Below, piece after piece: positions 17,172-26,303 of a DNA stretch of 64,000 nucleotides. Source of the stretch: Bradyrhizobium sp. 200 (GTDB taxonomy: Bacteria > Pseudomonadota > Alphaproteobacteria > Rhizobiales > Xanthobacteraceae); assembly GCF_023100945.1 (NCBI RefSeq), contig NZ_CP064689.1, positions 2,896,001 to 2,960,000 of the forward strand. The letters are read 5' to 3'. How positions within the stretch are numbered: the first letter of the stretch is position 1; each line of letters begins with the position of its first letter. The translations under genes and the position numbers were made by a program. A model generated the notes under the pieces. It saw only the letters and a list, made by a program, of their open reading frames with translations. It was not told the origin of the DNA and did no database searches.

Positions 17172-17417
17172 TCAGGCGACCTTGTCCTTCAGGACGCATT
17201 CGGGCGGCCGGGCCTCGCCGGCGCCGAGGTCGGCGGCAAAGCGGTACAGCGTCGAGCAATAGGGGCAGATGATCTCGTTGTCGTTGCCAAGGTCGAGAAA
17301 CACGTGCGGATGGTCGAACGGCGGATTGGCGCCCACGCACATGAATTCCTGCGAGCCGATCTCGATTACCGAGACCCCGGCGTCGTTGTGGAAATGCGGG
17401 ACGATATGATCGGACAT
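17172..17417 (-). CDS. Zinc-finger domain-containing protein (zf-CHCC, NDUFS6-like)
   Basis: This 81-residue protein contains FDHPHVFLDLGNDNEIICPYC, giving the conserved His and Cys-x2-Cys of the CHCC zinc finger found in mitochondrial complex I subunit NDUFS6 and its alphaproteobacterial homologues. A preceding FMCVGANPP supplies the first Cys. It is probably cytoplasmic and may be linked to complex I assembly, as for the family. ATG at 17417 was chosen because it starts the conserved region. It lies 7 nt upstream of the FAD monooxygenase gene. Confidence 0.88.
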   Translation of the reverse strand: MSDHIVPHFHNDAGVSVIEIGSQEFMCVGANPPFDHPHVFLDLGNDNEIICPYCSTLYRFAADLGAGEARPPECVLKDKVA

Positions 17418-17679
17418 CAGGTTCACCTTGGGATGGCAACGACGGGCGGACGCAATCAACACGCCGCGGCAGTTTCGAAATGCCGCGCACCATAGTGGGG
17501 GGTGCCGATGATTCCTAGAGCCGATTCGTGGAGGTTCTTGGAGGGTCCCCGCCGCACATTTGCTCATGCAAATTCGACACAATCTTGTCGTCGGAGAAAA
17601 GCCCTTCTTTCGTCGGGGCAGTTGTGTCTTAAAAACGGCACACCATCTTGTGAAGGACGTAAACATTGGACTTTTTTGG

Positions 17680-18825
17680 ATGAGGCGGTTGCGGCTCGGT
17701 TCGGCGCTGGCAGGGGCGTTAGGGTGCATGGCGCTCAGCGCGGCGCTGTGGCCGCATGCCCGCGAGGCCACAGCCATCCTGGCGGCGCAGGACGACCCCG
17801 CGGTGCTGTCCGATATCCAGATCAGTTCCGCCCTGCGGAGCAATCAGGCGCTGGTCGCCGAGAACATTGAGGCGGCGCTAGCGGCGGGCGATTCCGATCT
17901 CGCCAACAGCTTTGTCGAACTCGCGCGCGACAAGGGCATTCTCGTCAGCAACGAACTGTCGAAGCGCGTCAGTGATGCCGTTACTGACGCAGGTTCGGCG
18001 TCGCACTTTGCCAAGCGCTTTGCCACGGGTCTGGTGACCGGCAACGCCGACGATGTCGCGAGCCTCTCGGGTACGGTCGCCGGCGATCTCTTCGTGTTCG
18101 GCGACATCAGGGACGTCGTGCGCGAAGGCAAGCACCTGGCGACGGGCGAGGAGGTCGACCGGCTGGTGCTGGGCCTGGCGACGATAGGCCTCGCGGTGAC
18201 CGCCGCGACCTATGTATCCGTTGGCGGCATGGGGCCCGTGCGCGCCGGTCTTTCCATGGTCAAGGATGCCCGCAAGGTCGGGCGGCTGGGCGAGGGGCTG
18301 ACGCAATGGGCCGGCCGCTCGGCGCGCGAGATCGTCGATGCACCCGTGCTGCAGCAGGCGGTTGCGAAGGGCTCGGTGCTGCGGCCCGGCGAAACCGTCA
18401 GCGCGATCAAGGCGGCGTTCCGCGCCGAGAAGGCCGGCGCGCTGGTGCGGCTGGCGAAAGACGTCGGCCGCGTTGGCGAAAAGGCCGGCACGCGCGGGGC
18501 GCTCGACACGCTGCGCATTGCGCAAGGGCCAAAGGACGTCGCGCGCGCCGCGCGGCTTGCCGAATCCAAGGGCGGCCAGACCCGAGCGATCCTCAAGGTG
18601 CTCGGCCGCGGCGCGCTGCTGCTGGCGACCGGCGCTTTCAATCTGACGATGTGGGTGTTAGGTGCGCTGTTCGCGCTGTTCGGATTTCTGTCGTCGATCA
18701 AGGCGACCGCCGAGCGGGCCACCGAAGCGTGGCTGCGTCGCAGCAAGGCGCGGCGGTTAAGAAAGCGGGCGGCGGCAGATTTGCCGTCCGGCCCGGCTCT
18801 GGCGGGCACTACCGCGCAGGGCTAG
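17680..18825 (+). CDS. Putative exported or membrane protein of unknown function
   Basis: The 381-residue protein begins MRRLRLGSALAGALGCMALS, a signal peptide or anchor helix. A long Ala-rich helical region follows with no motif I recognise, then membrane-prone segments near GLATIGLAVTAATYVSVGGM and a strongly hydrophobic hairpin near residue 330 (GALLLATGAFNLTMWVLGAL, ALFGFLSS), and a basic tail. An alternative GTG at 17650 would add 10 residues. The gene stands alone and is divergent from the zinc-finger gene. Confidence 0.75.
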   Translation: MRRLRLGSALAGALGCMALSAALWPHAREATAILAAQDDPAVLSDIQISSALRSNQALVAENIEAALAAGDSDLANSFVELARDKGILVSNELSKRVSDAVTDAGSASHFAKRFATGLVTGNADDVASLSGTVAGDLFVFGDIRDVVREGKHLATGEEVDRLVLGLATIGLAVTAATYVSVGGMGPVRAGLSMVKDARKVGRLGEGLTQWAGRSAREIVDAPVLQQAVAKGSVLRPGETVSAIKAAFRAEKAGALVRLAKDVGRVGEKAGTRGALDTLRIAQGPKDVARAARLAESKGGQTRAILKVLGRGALLLATGAFNLTMWVLGALFALFGFLSSIKATAERATEAWLRRSKARRLRKRAAADLPSGPALAGTTAQG

Positions 18826-18868
18826 ACTCGCAGCCATTGCAAGATCGTTCATTCCAGTCCCCCAAAAA

Positions 18869-19633
18869 ATGGAACTGATGATGCCGAGTTTTCACAACGG
18901 CGCTGTCGAAATTGCCTATATCGACGAAGGCGAGGGCGATCCGATCGTTCTCGTGCACGGCTTTGCCTCCAGCAAGAACGTCAACTGGATCTATCCGACC
19001 TGGGTCTCCGACTTAAGGAAAGACGGCCGCCGCGTGATCGCGCTCGACAATCGCGGTCATGGCGATTCCGAAAAGCTCTACGATTCCGTTGATTACGAAA
19101 TTGCGATCATGGCAAGCGATGTCATCGCGCTGCTGGATCATCTGGGAATCGAGCGCGCCGACATCATGGGCTATTCGCTGGGGTCGCGCATGACGGCGAT
19201 CCTGGCGCGCGAGCAGCCGCAGCGGCTGCGCTCGGCGATCCTCGGCGGCATCGGGATCGGGCTGATCGAGGGCGGCGGCCCTGGCGAGAACGTGGCGATT
19301 GCGCTGGAAGCACCGTCGCTGGAGGACGTCACCGATCCGGTCGGGCGGACGTTTCGCGCGTTCGCCGACCAGACCCGCTCCGATCGCCGCGCGCTTGCCG
19401 CGTGCCTGCGCGGATCGCGGCGGCTGATGACGGCGGAGGAGGCCGCCGGGATAGGCGTGCCGGTCCTGATCGCGGTCGGCACCAAGGACGAGATTGCCGG
19501 CTCAGCCGCGGCGCTCGGGAAAATCATTCCGGGTGCCGAGGTGCTCGACATTCCGAACCGCGACCACATGCGCGCCGTCGGCGACAAGGTCTACAAGGTC
19601 GGCGTCATCGACTTCCTGTCGCGCCGGCAATGA
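18869..19633 (+). CDS. Alpha/beta fold hydrolase
   Basis: The 254-residue protein shows the complete fold signature: oxyanion region LVHGFASSKN, strand LDNRGHGDS, nucleophile elbow MGYSLGSRM (Ser), acid in VGTKDEIAG and catalytic His in NRDHMRAVGD. It has no signal peptide. The start is ATG at 18869 or the nearby ATG at 18881 (MPSFHNGAVEIAY); I see no strong ribosome site for either. Its last 132 bases overlap the 3' end of the convergent membrane gene. Substrate unknown. Confidence 0.88.
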   Translation: MELMMPSFHNGAVEIAYIDEGEGDPIVLVHGFASSKNVNWIYPTWVSDLRKDGRRVIALDNRGHGDSEKLYDSVDYEIAIMASDVIALLDHLGIERADIMGYSLGSRMTAILAREQPQRLRSAILGGIGIGLIEGGGPGENVAIALEAPSLEDVTDPVGRTFRAFADQTRSDRRALAACLRGSRRLMTAEEAAGIGVPVLIAVGTKDEIAGSAAALGKIIPGAEVLDIPNRDHMRAVGDKVYKVGVIDFLSRRQ

Positions 19634-21004
19634 GCGGTCGCGCGCTTCGTCGCCGGCGAAGCGCCGTACCGCTGCGATCAGCAATACCGTTGTCGCCAGC
19701 CACGCCATGCGCGCGCCGTAGCGATCATGCGGGCCCGATATCACGGCACAGATGAACGCGTTGCCGAGCACGGCTAATGTGACCGTGCCGGCAAGCAAGG
19801 TGAGATCGTCGAACCGCCGGCGCAGCGCGCCGTGGCCGAACATGATTGCGGCCAGCAGCATCGACGCCAGCGCGACGGGAACGTGAATCCGGTTGATCGC
19901 GGTGAAGTCGAAATGCCAGCGCTGCTGCTGCGCCGCGCGCATCGGCTTCACTTGCGCGGGAAGAAAGCGCTCGATGATGCCATAGGTATGGCCGAGCCAG
20001 ACGCCGACGCCTTCACCGGTGCCGACCTCGACCAGTTGTTGCGCGGTTGCCGTCAGCGCCGCCTTGGCCTGCCAGGCCGGATATTCGGCGAGCGAATGCA
20101 GCACGATAAAGCCCATCTCGTCGCCCAATCCCTGAAAGCGGCCGAGCGTGTTGAACATGCTGTTGCCCCACAGGAACTGGTCGGCAGTGGCGGGAAGCCG
20201 ATCGCGATAGGGGCAGAGCTTGAAGTTCTGCTTCGGACAATGATCGCGCAAATATTGCGCGACGATGCCGTCCTGCAGCATCCGCCCAAACGCGACGCCG
20301 TAACCGCCGGGCGTCCACGCCAGTTTGCCGGACAATGCGAAATTGGTCGACAGCAATAGTGCTGCTCCGGCGACGATGGTGAGGCTGCCTTGCATCAGTC
20401 CGGAAACGGAAATCCGCCCGCGCAGAAAGGGACGTGCGATCCAGCCGGTGCAGCACAGTCCGAGCAGCACCGCGAGCGTTGCGCTGTGCGTTGCGGCGGC
20501 AAAAGCGGTGAGGCCGAACAGCAGGCATTTTTCCGGGATCGATGTCCGTTCGCCATGCGCGACCAGGATGAAGAGCGAAAGCACGGCCAGGCCGGCGAAA
20601 ATGTCGGTCAGTAGGGTGCTGGCGAGCCAGGGCAGCGAGGTGGTCAGGACCAGCACGAGGCTCATGGCCAGCAGCCGCAACGGCTGGGGCATGCCGAGCA
20701 CGCGCAGCGTCAACTGCAGGATCCACAGCGTCGCCAGCGCGTTGATCCCGAGGTTGATCCAGAAGCTCGAATCCTCGCCGAAATGAAGATAGAGGCCGAA
20801 CGTGGTGGAGCGGCTGGGCACCAGGTAGCCTTCATACCACCGTGCCAGGTAGCCGCCGGTATCCCATTGGAGCAGGGGGTAGCCATTCCACAGGGCGGGG
20901 GCCAGCAACATCAACGGGATGGCGATGGCGGCGATCCAGGCCGACCGCGCATCCGCAACCGTCCGCGCCCGCAATAGCTGCGTGCTGACCTGGCTTTCCC
21001 CCAT
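19502..21004 (-). CDS. Polytopic membrane protein of unknown function (GT-C-like topology)
   Basis: The 500-residue protein has roughly ten membrane segments, an early periplasmic loop with QWDTGGYLARWYEG and a large central loop with several Cys residues. This resembles GT-C glycosyltransferase-like membrane proteins, but I cannot confirm a catalytic motif. The final ~47 residues (from ARDRSLPARQ on) are hydrophilic and are encoded by the antisense of the neighbouring hydrolase's C-terminus, suggesting that an original stop codon was lost. The N-terminus begins MGESQVSTQLLRAR, followed by the first helix. Confidence 0.75.
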   Translation of the reverse strand: MGESQVSTQLLRARTVADARSAWIAAIAIPLMLLAPALWNGYPLLQWDTGGYLARWYEGYLVPSRSTTFGLYLHFGEDSSFWINLGINALATLWILQLTLRVLGMPQPLRLLAMSLVLVLTTSLPWLASTLLTDIFAGLAVLSLFILVAHGERTSIPEKCLLFGLTAFAAATHSATLAVLLGLCCTGWIARPFLRGRISVSGLMQGSLTIVAGAALLLSTNFALSGKLAWTPGGYGVAFGRMLQDGIVAQYLRDHCPKQNFKLCPYRDRLPATADQFLWGNSMFNTLGRFQGLGDEMGFIVLHSLAEYPAWQAKAALTATAQQLVEVGTGEGVGVWLGHTYGIIERFLPAQVKPMRAAQQQRWHFDFTAINRIHVPVALASMLLAAIMFGHGALRRRFDDLTLLAGTVTLAVLGNAFICAVISGPHDRYGARMAWLATTVLLIAAVRRFAGDEARDRSLPARQEVDDADLVDLVADGAHVVAVRNVEHLGTRNDFPERRG

Positions 21005-21146
21005 CAGGGGAGCATCCGCCGAATGGCAGGCCCGCCGAAATTCACCAATAGTCGCACGCCCGCCTGCTTGATTTCCTGAAATCGCTGACCAATTTGAACT
21101 GACACCTTGGCATTCGGCGGCGGTTTACTTTGGCCAGCGCCTGCCC

Positions 21147-21176
21147 GGGACAGAAGTCCGCCCGCTGTGCTATAAT
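21147..21176 (+). promoter_or_regulatory. Putative sigma70 promoter of cysE
   Basis: A perfect TATAAT at 21171-21176 lies 34 bases before the cysE start codon. The -35 candidate GGGACA at 21147-21152 with an 18-base spacer is a partial match. Perfect -10 boxes are rare in this GC-rich window, which makes the call reasonable. Confidence 0.5.
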
Positions 21177-21209
21177 AGCAACCAAACCACTGAATTTGCG
21201 AGAGCAATC

Positions 21210-22037
21210 ATGGCAGTGCATCAGGTCAATCCGCAATCATCGAAGCTCGCCGCACTCGACCCGATCTGGGACCGCGTCCGGGGCGAGGCGGAGGACATCG
21301 TCCGCCGCGAGCCCGAGCTCGCTTCCTTCATCTATTCGACCGTGCTGCATCACGAGCGCCTCGAGGAGTCGGTGGTGCATCGCATCGCCGAGCGGCTCGA
21401 TCATTCGGCGCTGTCGGGCGATTTGATCCGGCAGACCTTTGACGAGGCGCTGCGCGACGAACCCGATCTCGGCAATGCATTCCGCGCCGACCTGGTTGCA
21501 GTTTACGACCGCGATCCCGCAACCTCGCGCTTCATCGATCCGCTGCTCTACTTCAAGGGTTTCCACGCGCTGCAGACCCATCGCCTGGCGCACTGGCTCT
21601 ATCAAAAGGGCCGCAAGGATTTTGCCTTCTATCTGCAGAGCCGGTCATCGGCGGTGTTCCAGACCGACATCAATCCCGCCGCCAAGATCGGCCGCGGCAT
21701 TTTCCTCGATCACGCGACCGGCTTCGTCTGCGGCGAGACCGCTGTCATAGACGACGACGTTTCGATCCTGCACGGCGTCACGCTGGGCGGCACCGGCAAG
21801 GAGAACGAGGACCGGCATCCGAAGATCAGGCGCGGCGTGCTGATCGGGGCGGGCGCAAAGATTCTCGGCAATATCGAGATCGGCCATTGCGCGCGCATCG
21901 CTGCGGGCTCGGTGGTAGTCAAGCCGGTGCCTCACAACGTCACGGTGGCGGGCGTTCCCGCAAAGATCGTCGGCGAGGCCGGCTGTGCGGAGCCTTCGCG
22001 CACCATGGATCAGATGCTCGGCGCGATCGGGCTTTGA
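21210..22037 (+). CDS. cysE: Serine O-acetyltransferase
   Basis: The 275-residue protein acetylates L-serine with acetyl-CoA, the first step of cysteine synthesis. An N-terminal helical domain is followed by LLYFKGFHALQTHRLAHWLY, the conserved substrate-site segment. Then come the left-handed beta-helix hexapeptides (AAKIGRGIFLDHATGFVCGE, DDVSILHGVTLGGTGKE, RGVLIGAGAKILGNIEIG) with the catalytic Asp/His pair in FLDHATG. Length matches CysE of enteric bacteria. The C-terminus ends MDQMLGAIGL, and an Ile-ending tail that binds cysteine synthase is not obvious. The gene has its own promoter and is followed by the DUF3126 gene. Confidence 0.96.
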   Translation: MAVHQVNPQSSKLAALDPIWDRVRGEAEDIVRREPELASFIYSTVLHHERLEESVVHRIAERLDHSALSGDLIRQTFDEALRDEPDLGNAFRADLVAVYDRDPATSRFIDPLLYFKGFHALQTHRLAHWLYQKGRKDFAFYLQSRSSAVFQTDINPAAKIGRGIFLDHATGFVCGETAVIDDDVSILHGVTLGGTGKENEDRHPKIRRGVLIGAGAKILGNIEIGHCARIAAGSVVVKPVPHNVTVAGVPAKIVGEAGCAEPSRTMDQMLGAIGL

Positions 22038-22144
22038 TTTTCCTCACTTTCTCGCAGCCGTATTTGTGAAGTTACGGCTGGCGGTCTGCGCCGTCTCGTC
22101 CTAAAACCTCCCCGGAAATTTAGAAAATCCGATTGGAGACCGCC

Positions 22145-22363
22145 GTGGACGTTCAGGAAGTCAGGAAGCTCGACGCCTATCTCAAGCGCGTATTCGGCAA
22201 TCCAAAGATCCGCGTCGTGCCGCGGCCGAAAAAGGACGACTCTGCCGAAGTCTATATCGGCGAGGAGTTTATCGGCGTGCTGTTCGTCGATGACGAGGAC
22301 GACGATCGCTCGTTCCAGTTTCAGATGGCGATCCTCGAGGAAGATCTGGCCGACGTCGGGTAA
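22145..22363 (+). CDS. DUF3126 family protein
   Basis: This 72-residue protein (GTG start at 22145, preceded by GGAGACCGCC) reads MDVQEVRKLDAYLKRVFGNP and then VVPRPKKDDSAEVYIGEEFI with an acidic DDEDDDRSFQFQMAILEEDL end. It matches the DUF3126 family of small alphaproteobacterial proteins, which often lies beside cysE as here. No function is established to my knowledge. An in-frame TTG at 22133 overlaps the ribosome site and is unlikely to be used. Confidence 0.88.
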   Translation: MDVQEVRKLDAYLKRVFGNPKIRVVPRPKKDDSAEVYIGEEFIGVLFVDDEDDDRSFQFQMAILEEDLADVG

Positions 22364-22395
22364 GGCGCGTATTTGCGCAACAACGCCGTAGTACC

Positions 22396-22480
22396 GGGGG
22401 GCAAAGCGAAGCGTGCCCACCAACTTATTTTCGCAGTCCTGAATTGTGATGGTGGGCACGGTGCAAGCGTGCCTTTGCCC
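22396..22480. repeat. Palindromic repeat (GCAAAGCGAAGCGTGCCCACC type)
   Basis: GTGCCCACCA (22413-22422) is perfectly complementary to TGGTGGGCAC (22450-22459), and outer arms GGGCAAAG (about 22399-22406) and CTTTGCCC (22473-22480) extend the symmetry. It fills most of the gap between the DUF3126 gene and the convergent single-helix protein gene. I recognise it as a common Bradyrhizobium intergenic repeat. Confidence 0.75.
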
Positions 22481-22509
22481 ACCCCGCGAATCCGATGCTA
22501 CGCGGTTCG

Positions 22510-23328
22510 CTAGCCCCTCGGTTCGCGCATCTGCGCCGTCAAGCGGTCCATCGCATTCGCAACATCGCGCCATTGCGACAGCCAACTCCGCGGAAAGCGG
22601 AACGTCAGGTCGGCGCCGTCGACGCGGCGCTCGCTCAGGCACATGCCGGGCGTCAGGCCATCGCGCGTGCAGCGCGCGTTGAGGTTTGGCGTCGTGGCGG
22701 AGAACAGGTCTTCATTGGCGTAGGGCGAGCCTTCGCGAAAGCCGCGCATCGTCAATCCGCCGTCGAGCGGTGTTGCGGCCTGCTCGAGGTAGCGCGGATA
22801 GATGGTGCGCACCCGCATGTCGGGCGCCAGCGAGTCGTGATGGGCTGATATCGATATGAAGATCCGGTCGATCGGCTGCACCTTTTCTTCGATCGTATCG
22901 GCGCTGACGTGCTTCGGCGCATCCGGTGGTTCCAGCGACGGGAAGATGAAGTTGAGATCGACCCGCTCCTGCGGGCCGGAATGGCGCTGGATCTTGCGGC
23001 GGATCGCGGCGGTCGGCACGTTGAAGAGCGTGGCGCCGACGCTGACCGGCAACCGTTGCGGCGCGCTGGCAGGCCGCGCCACCCAGGTCGGCCACAGCAA
23101 ATAGGCGACCAGCGCAACAGCTCCCGCCGCAATCATTACCGAGACCATGATCAGGACCATGTGCGAGCGCGGGTCCCTGCGGGTGTCGCGGGCAATGTGC
23201 TGGGCCGTCGAAAGCAGGGTCATGAACGAAGCATCGGTCGAGGAAGAGCCAGGCGAATCATCCTGCGAATATGCCACGGGGCGGGTGATTTCCTCATGAT
23301 TTCGCGGGAGTCCGGCCCAAACAGCCAT
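22510..23328 (-). CDS. Single-pass membrane protein of unknown function
   Basis: The 272-residue protein (ATG at 23328, MAVWAGLPRNHEEITRPVAY) has a cytoplasmic N-terminus with Ser-rich sequence, one membrane helix near residue 60-80 (MVSVMIAAGAVALVAYLLWP) and a C-terminal periplasmic domain. That domain contains IDRIFISISAHHDSLAPDMR and PYANEDLFSATTPNLNARC, which look like an ordered fold with two Cys. Other in-frame starts exist at 23397 and 23224 and no ribosome site decides between them. I do not recognise a family. Confidence 0.65.
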   Translation of the reverse strand: MAVWAGLPRNHEEITRPVAYSQDDSPGSSSTDASFMTLLSTAQHIARDTRRDPRSHMVLIMVSVMIAAGAVALVAYLLWPTWVARPASAPQRLPVSVGATLFNVPTAAIRRKIQRHSGPQERVDLNFIFPSLEPPDAPKHVSADTIEEKVQPIDRIFISISAHHDSLAPDMRVRTIYPRYLEQAATPLDGGLTMRGFREGSPYANEDLFSATTPNLNARCTRDGLTPGMCLSERRVDGADLTFRFPRSWLSQWRDVANAMDRLTAQMREPRG

Positions 23329-23444
23329 GCGCAAACGCGGGTATCGACGGCCCTTTGTTAACCTTTCCTTAAGGATGATGTGGCGGCCGGCGGCCAATTT
23401 TGCGAAAGCAGGGCGCGCCGTTTGTCGAGTAGGGGAAGTTTGTC

Positions 23445-23774
23445 ATGTCGCCTGATGCGTTGAATTCCCTGTTTTCCCTATGCATCGGCTTTGCGTTCGC
23501 AGGCATGCTCGCCAGCGGCTATCAGGCGATGGCGGAGCGGCCGGCGGGGTTCGGGCTGCTTGGGGAAGGCGTGGCGCCGAAAACGTTTGCGGCCGTGCCG
23601 TTTCTGGTTTTCGCCGCGCCCTTCATCATCATGCGCAACACGTTGCGCGGCGCGAAGATCGAGCGCCGCCGCTTCGAATTCGTGATGATGGCAACCGTTC
23701 TTTCAGGCTTCTGGAGCTTGATGTCCGGCACGTTCTTTCTGATGACGCTGCGTGCCGCGGGCGTGCTGGCCTGA
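23445..23774 (+). CDS. Small integral membrane protein of unknown function
   Basis: The 109-residue protein begins MSPDALNSLFSLCIGFAFAG and has three hydrophobic segments (residues ~8-26, ~45-62, ~80-105) separated by a Glu/Arg-rich loop IMRNTLRGAKIERRRFEF. GGGGAAG precedes the ATG. It reads on the same strand as the carbonic anhydrase gene 73 nt downstream. Short conserved membrane proteins of this shape occur in Bradyrhizobiaceae, but no role is known to me. Confidence 0.75.
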   Translation: MSPDALNSLFSLCIGFAFAGMLASGYQAMAERPAGFGLLGEGVAPKTFAAVPFLVFAAPFIIMRNTLRGAKIERRRFEFVMMATVLSGFWSLMSGTFFLMTLRAAGVLA

Positions 23775-23847
23775 GGCCGAGGGCCTGCTCGCTTGATCCC
23801 GCGCCAGCGGCTGTGCCAAGGTCTCCGCCAACGGAGACCTTTTTGCT

Positions 23848-24378
23848 ATGGCGATCTACGAACTCGACGGACAGGGGCCTGATCTCCCCGGAGACGGAAA
23901 CTATTTCATCGCAGACACTGCTGCCGTGATCGGCAAGGTGCGCCTTCTGAACTCGGCCAGCGTGTGGTTCGGCGCGGTGCTGCGCGGCGACAATGAGTGG
24001 ATCGAGATCGGCGAAGGCTCCAACGTGCAGGACAATTCCACCTGCCACACCGACCGCGGCTTTCCGCTGACGATCGGCAAGAACTGCACCGTCGGCCACA
24101 ACGTCATCCTGCACGGCTGTACGCTCGAAGATGACGCGCTGGTCGGGATGGGTTCGATCGTGATGAACGGCGCCCGCATACGCCGCGGCAGCATTGTCGG
24201 CGCGGGATCGGTCATCACCGAAGGCAAGGAATATCCCGAATACTCGCTGATCATCGGCTCGCCCGCGCGCGTCATTCGCACACTGACGCCCGAGCAGGTG
24301 ACGGCGATGGGAAGTGCCGCGAAGTTCTACGCGCTCAACGGTCCGCGATTCAAGAATGGTTTGAAGAAGATCGGTTGA
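23848..24378 (+). CDS. Gamma-class carbonic anhydrase family protein
   Basis: The 176-residue protein is a left-handed beta-helix enzyme of the gamma-CA/YrdA/PaaY group. The metal-binding histidines are in STCHTDRG and in [15 protein letters not shown], and hexapeptide turns run through the middle ([19 protein letters not shown]). Family members are trimeric and hydrate CO2 or assist CoA-linked pathways. There is no signal peptide. Start at 23848 has GGAG 11 nt upstream. It could equally be a PaaY-type thioesterase, since the two are hard to separate by sequence. Confidence 0.9.
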   Translation: MAIYELDGQGPDLPGDGNYFIADTAAVIGKVRLLNSASVWFGAVLRGDNEWIEIGEGSNVQDNSTCHTDRGFPLTIGKNCTVGHNVILHGCTLEDDALVGMGSIVMNGARIRRGSIVGAGSVITEGKEYPEYSLIIGSPARVIRTLTPEQVTAMGSAAKFYALNGPRFKNGLKKIG

Positions 24379-24605
24379 CGACGAGAGCCTCGCTCCTCCG
24401 GTTTCATTCCGGGAACTTCAATCGAAGGAACGACCGATTGGGCGCAGGTTCCATCGTGCGGGTGCCAGCGCCCTCCGTAATACTACCGGTTGCGAACTTA
24501 ATCCTGTGATAGTGCTGGCCGGCTACGCTCCAGTCCTTCTGGAGTAATGAATATAATGGATGCAGGTTTCAATTCCGGACCCCGCTCCCGCCGGAGGCCG
24601 GATCG

Positions 24606-26273
24606 ATGAGAAGATTGATGACTGGGCTCGTCGGTTGGACGAGAGATCTCAGCGTTACCGAGAAAATCTACGGCATCGCTGCCGGATTGATGGTCGTCAC
24701 CATCGTTCTGATGGTGATGTCGATCCAATCGGTGCGGCTGCAAACCGGATATCGGCATCTGCAGGGGTCGTCGGCTCAGGCCGCGACCAATGTCGGGCGG
24801 GTCAACGGCCTGATCTACGCCATCGTCATGGAATCGCGGGGCATCTACATGTCCACCGAGCGGACGAAGGTGAAGCAGTACGCCGACGAACTGCTCAAGC
24901 GTAACCGCGAACTGGCCAGCGTGATGGAGCGGTGGAAGGAAACGGTTCGCGCCGACGACGCGGAACAGTTTTCGGCCTTCAAAAAGCGGATCGACCAATT
25001 CATCGAGTTTCGCAGGGAACTGGTACGGCGTGCGGTCGAGATAAGTCCGGCGGCAGGCCGGGAATGGGGCGATAACGACGCCAACCGCGCATTGCGAACC
25101 CAGCTCAACGTCGATCTCGAGGCGCTGGCGCGGATCTACAATGAGCGCACCGTCGAGGCGTCGGAACTCGGCGATCAGGGCCGCTATGCGGCCTGGTATC
25201 TGTTGGCGCTCGGGCTCGGCGCGCTGATATTTGCCGCACTCAACGTGCTCGTGATGAGGCGGTCCGTCGTCGGGCCGCTGCATGAAATCACCGAAGCGAC
25301 CGACCGGATCGCTGCAGGCAACATCAATTGCCGGATTCCGCATTACGCCCGCGCCGACGAGATCGGGAATCTCGCCTATGCCGTGCAGAATTTTCGCGAC
25401 GCCGTGAGCCGCAACGTCGAGCTCGAGGAGCTCGGACTCGGTATGGCAAAGCAGCGCGACGCAGCCATGGATGAGCGCGACAAATATTCCGACAAGTACC
25501 AGGCCACCAAATGGCAATTAGCGGCGGCAATCAACAGCATGCCGCAGGGCCTGATCATGCTTGACAGCAAGGCGCAGGTGCTGGCGCTGAACGACCAGTA
25601 TCGAAAGCTCTACGGCCTGCCGTCGAAGATCAAGGCGGGCTCGTCGCTGGAGGAGATCCTGCAGCATCGGGTCGACAGCGGACTGTTTGAAGGCAACATC
25701 AAGCAATATCTCGCTGCAATTCTCGATCGCATCGCCAAGCGGCAGCCGACCTCCTATGAGATCAACCTCAGTGACAGCCGTGTGATCAAGATCCATGAGC
25801 GTCCGATGGACGGCGGCGGCTGGGTGTCGGTGCAGGAAGACATTACTGCACAAAGAAAAGGTCAAAAAGTTCTCGAGCGGACGGAAGAGTTTCTGGTGGC
25901 GATCGTCGAAAACATACCCGAGGGAATCCTCGTCAAGGACGCGCGCAATCTGCGCTACCTGTTCGTCAACAAGGCGGCCGAGGAAATGATCGGCATGTCA
26001 CGCGGCGAGATCATGGGAAAGACGCCGCGAGAACTGTTTCCCCCTTCGGCCGCCGAATTGATCGAGAAACGGGACCGCCAGTTGCTGGAGCGAAAGCAGC
26101 AACTCGAAGCTATTGTCGATACCGTCGACAATCCCGTCAAGGGCAGGCGCACCATTGCGGTGCGACGGCTTCAGATCGGCGGTCCGGACCGCGAATCCCA
26201 TCTGTTCGTGAGCATGATCGAGGATCGGACCGGCCAGACCGAAGTTGCTGCTCAGACCGAAGTTGCGGCGTAA
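24606..26273 (+). CDS. HAMP-PAS-PAS membrane sensor without recognisable output domain
   Basis: The 555-residue protein has two membrane helices (about residues 20-40 and 195-220) flanking a periplasmic four-helix sensory region. A HAMP domain follows (RRSVVGPLHEITEATDRIAA, DEIGNLAYAVQNFRDA), then a coiled coil and two PAS domains (INSMPQGLIMLDSKAQVLAL and IVENIPEGILVKDARNLRYL). It ends after the second PAS with a repeated TEVAAQTEVAA. No histidine kinase, GGDEF, EAL or methyl-accepting signalling domain is present, so it may partner another protein or be a truncated relic. GGAGG precedes the ATG. Confidence 0.85.
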   Translation: MRRLMTGLVGWTRDLSVTEKIYGIAAGLMVVTIVLMVMSIQSVRLQTGYRHLQGSSAQAATNVGRVNGLIYAIVMESRGIYMSTERTKVKQYADELLKRNRELASVMERWKETVRADDAEQFSAFKKRIDQFIEFRRELVRRAVEISPAAGREWGDNDANRALRTQLNVDLEALARIYNERTVEASELGDQGRYAAWYLLALGLGALIFAALNVLVMRRSVVGPLHEITEATDRIAAGNINCRIPHYARADEIGNLAYAVQNFRDAVSRNVELEELGLGMAKQRDAAMDERDKYSDKYQATKWQLAAAINSMPQGLIMLDSKAQVLALNDQYRKLYGLPSKIKAGSSLEEILQHRVDSGLFEGNIKQYLAAILDRIAKRQPTSYEINLSDSRVIKIHERPMDGGGWVSVQEDITAQRKGQKVLERTEEFLVAIVENIPEGILVKDARNLRYLFVNKAAEEMIGMSRGEIMGKTPRELFPPSAAELIEKRDRQLLERKQQLEAIVDTVDNPVKGRRTIAVRRLQIGGPDRESHLFVSMIEDRTGQTEVAAQTEVAA

Positions 26274-26303
26274 CCGTCGCTCCGAACGAACGTTCCAGAC
26301 GGC

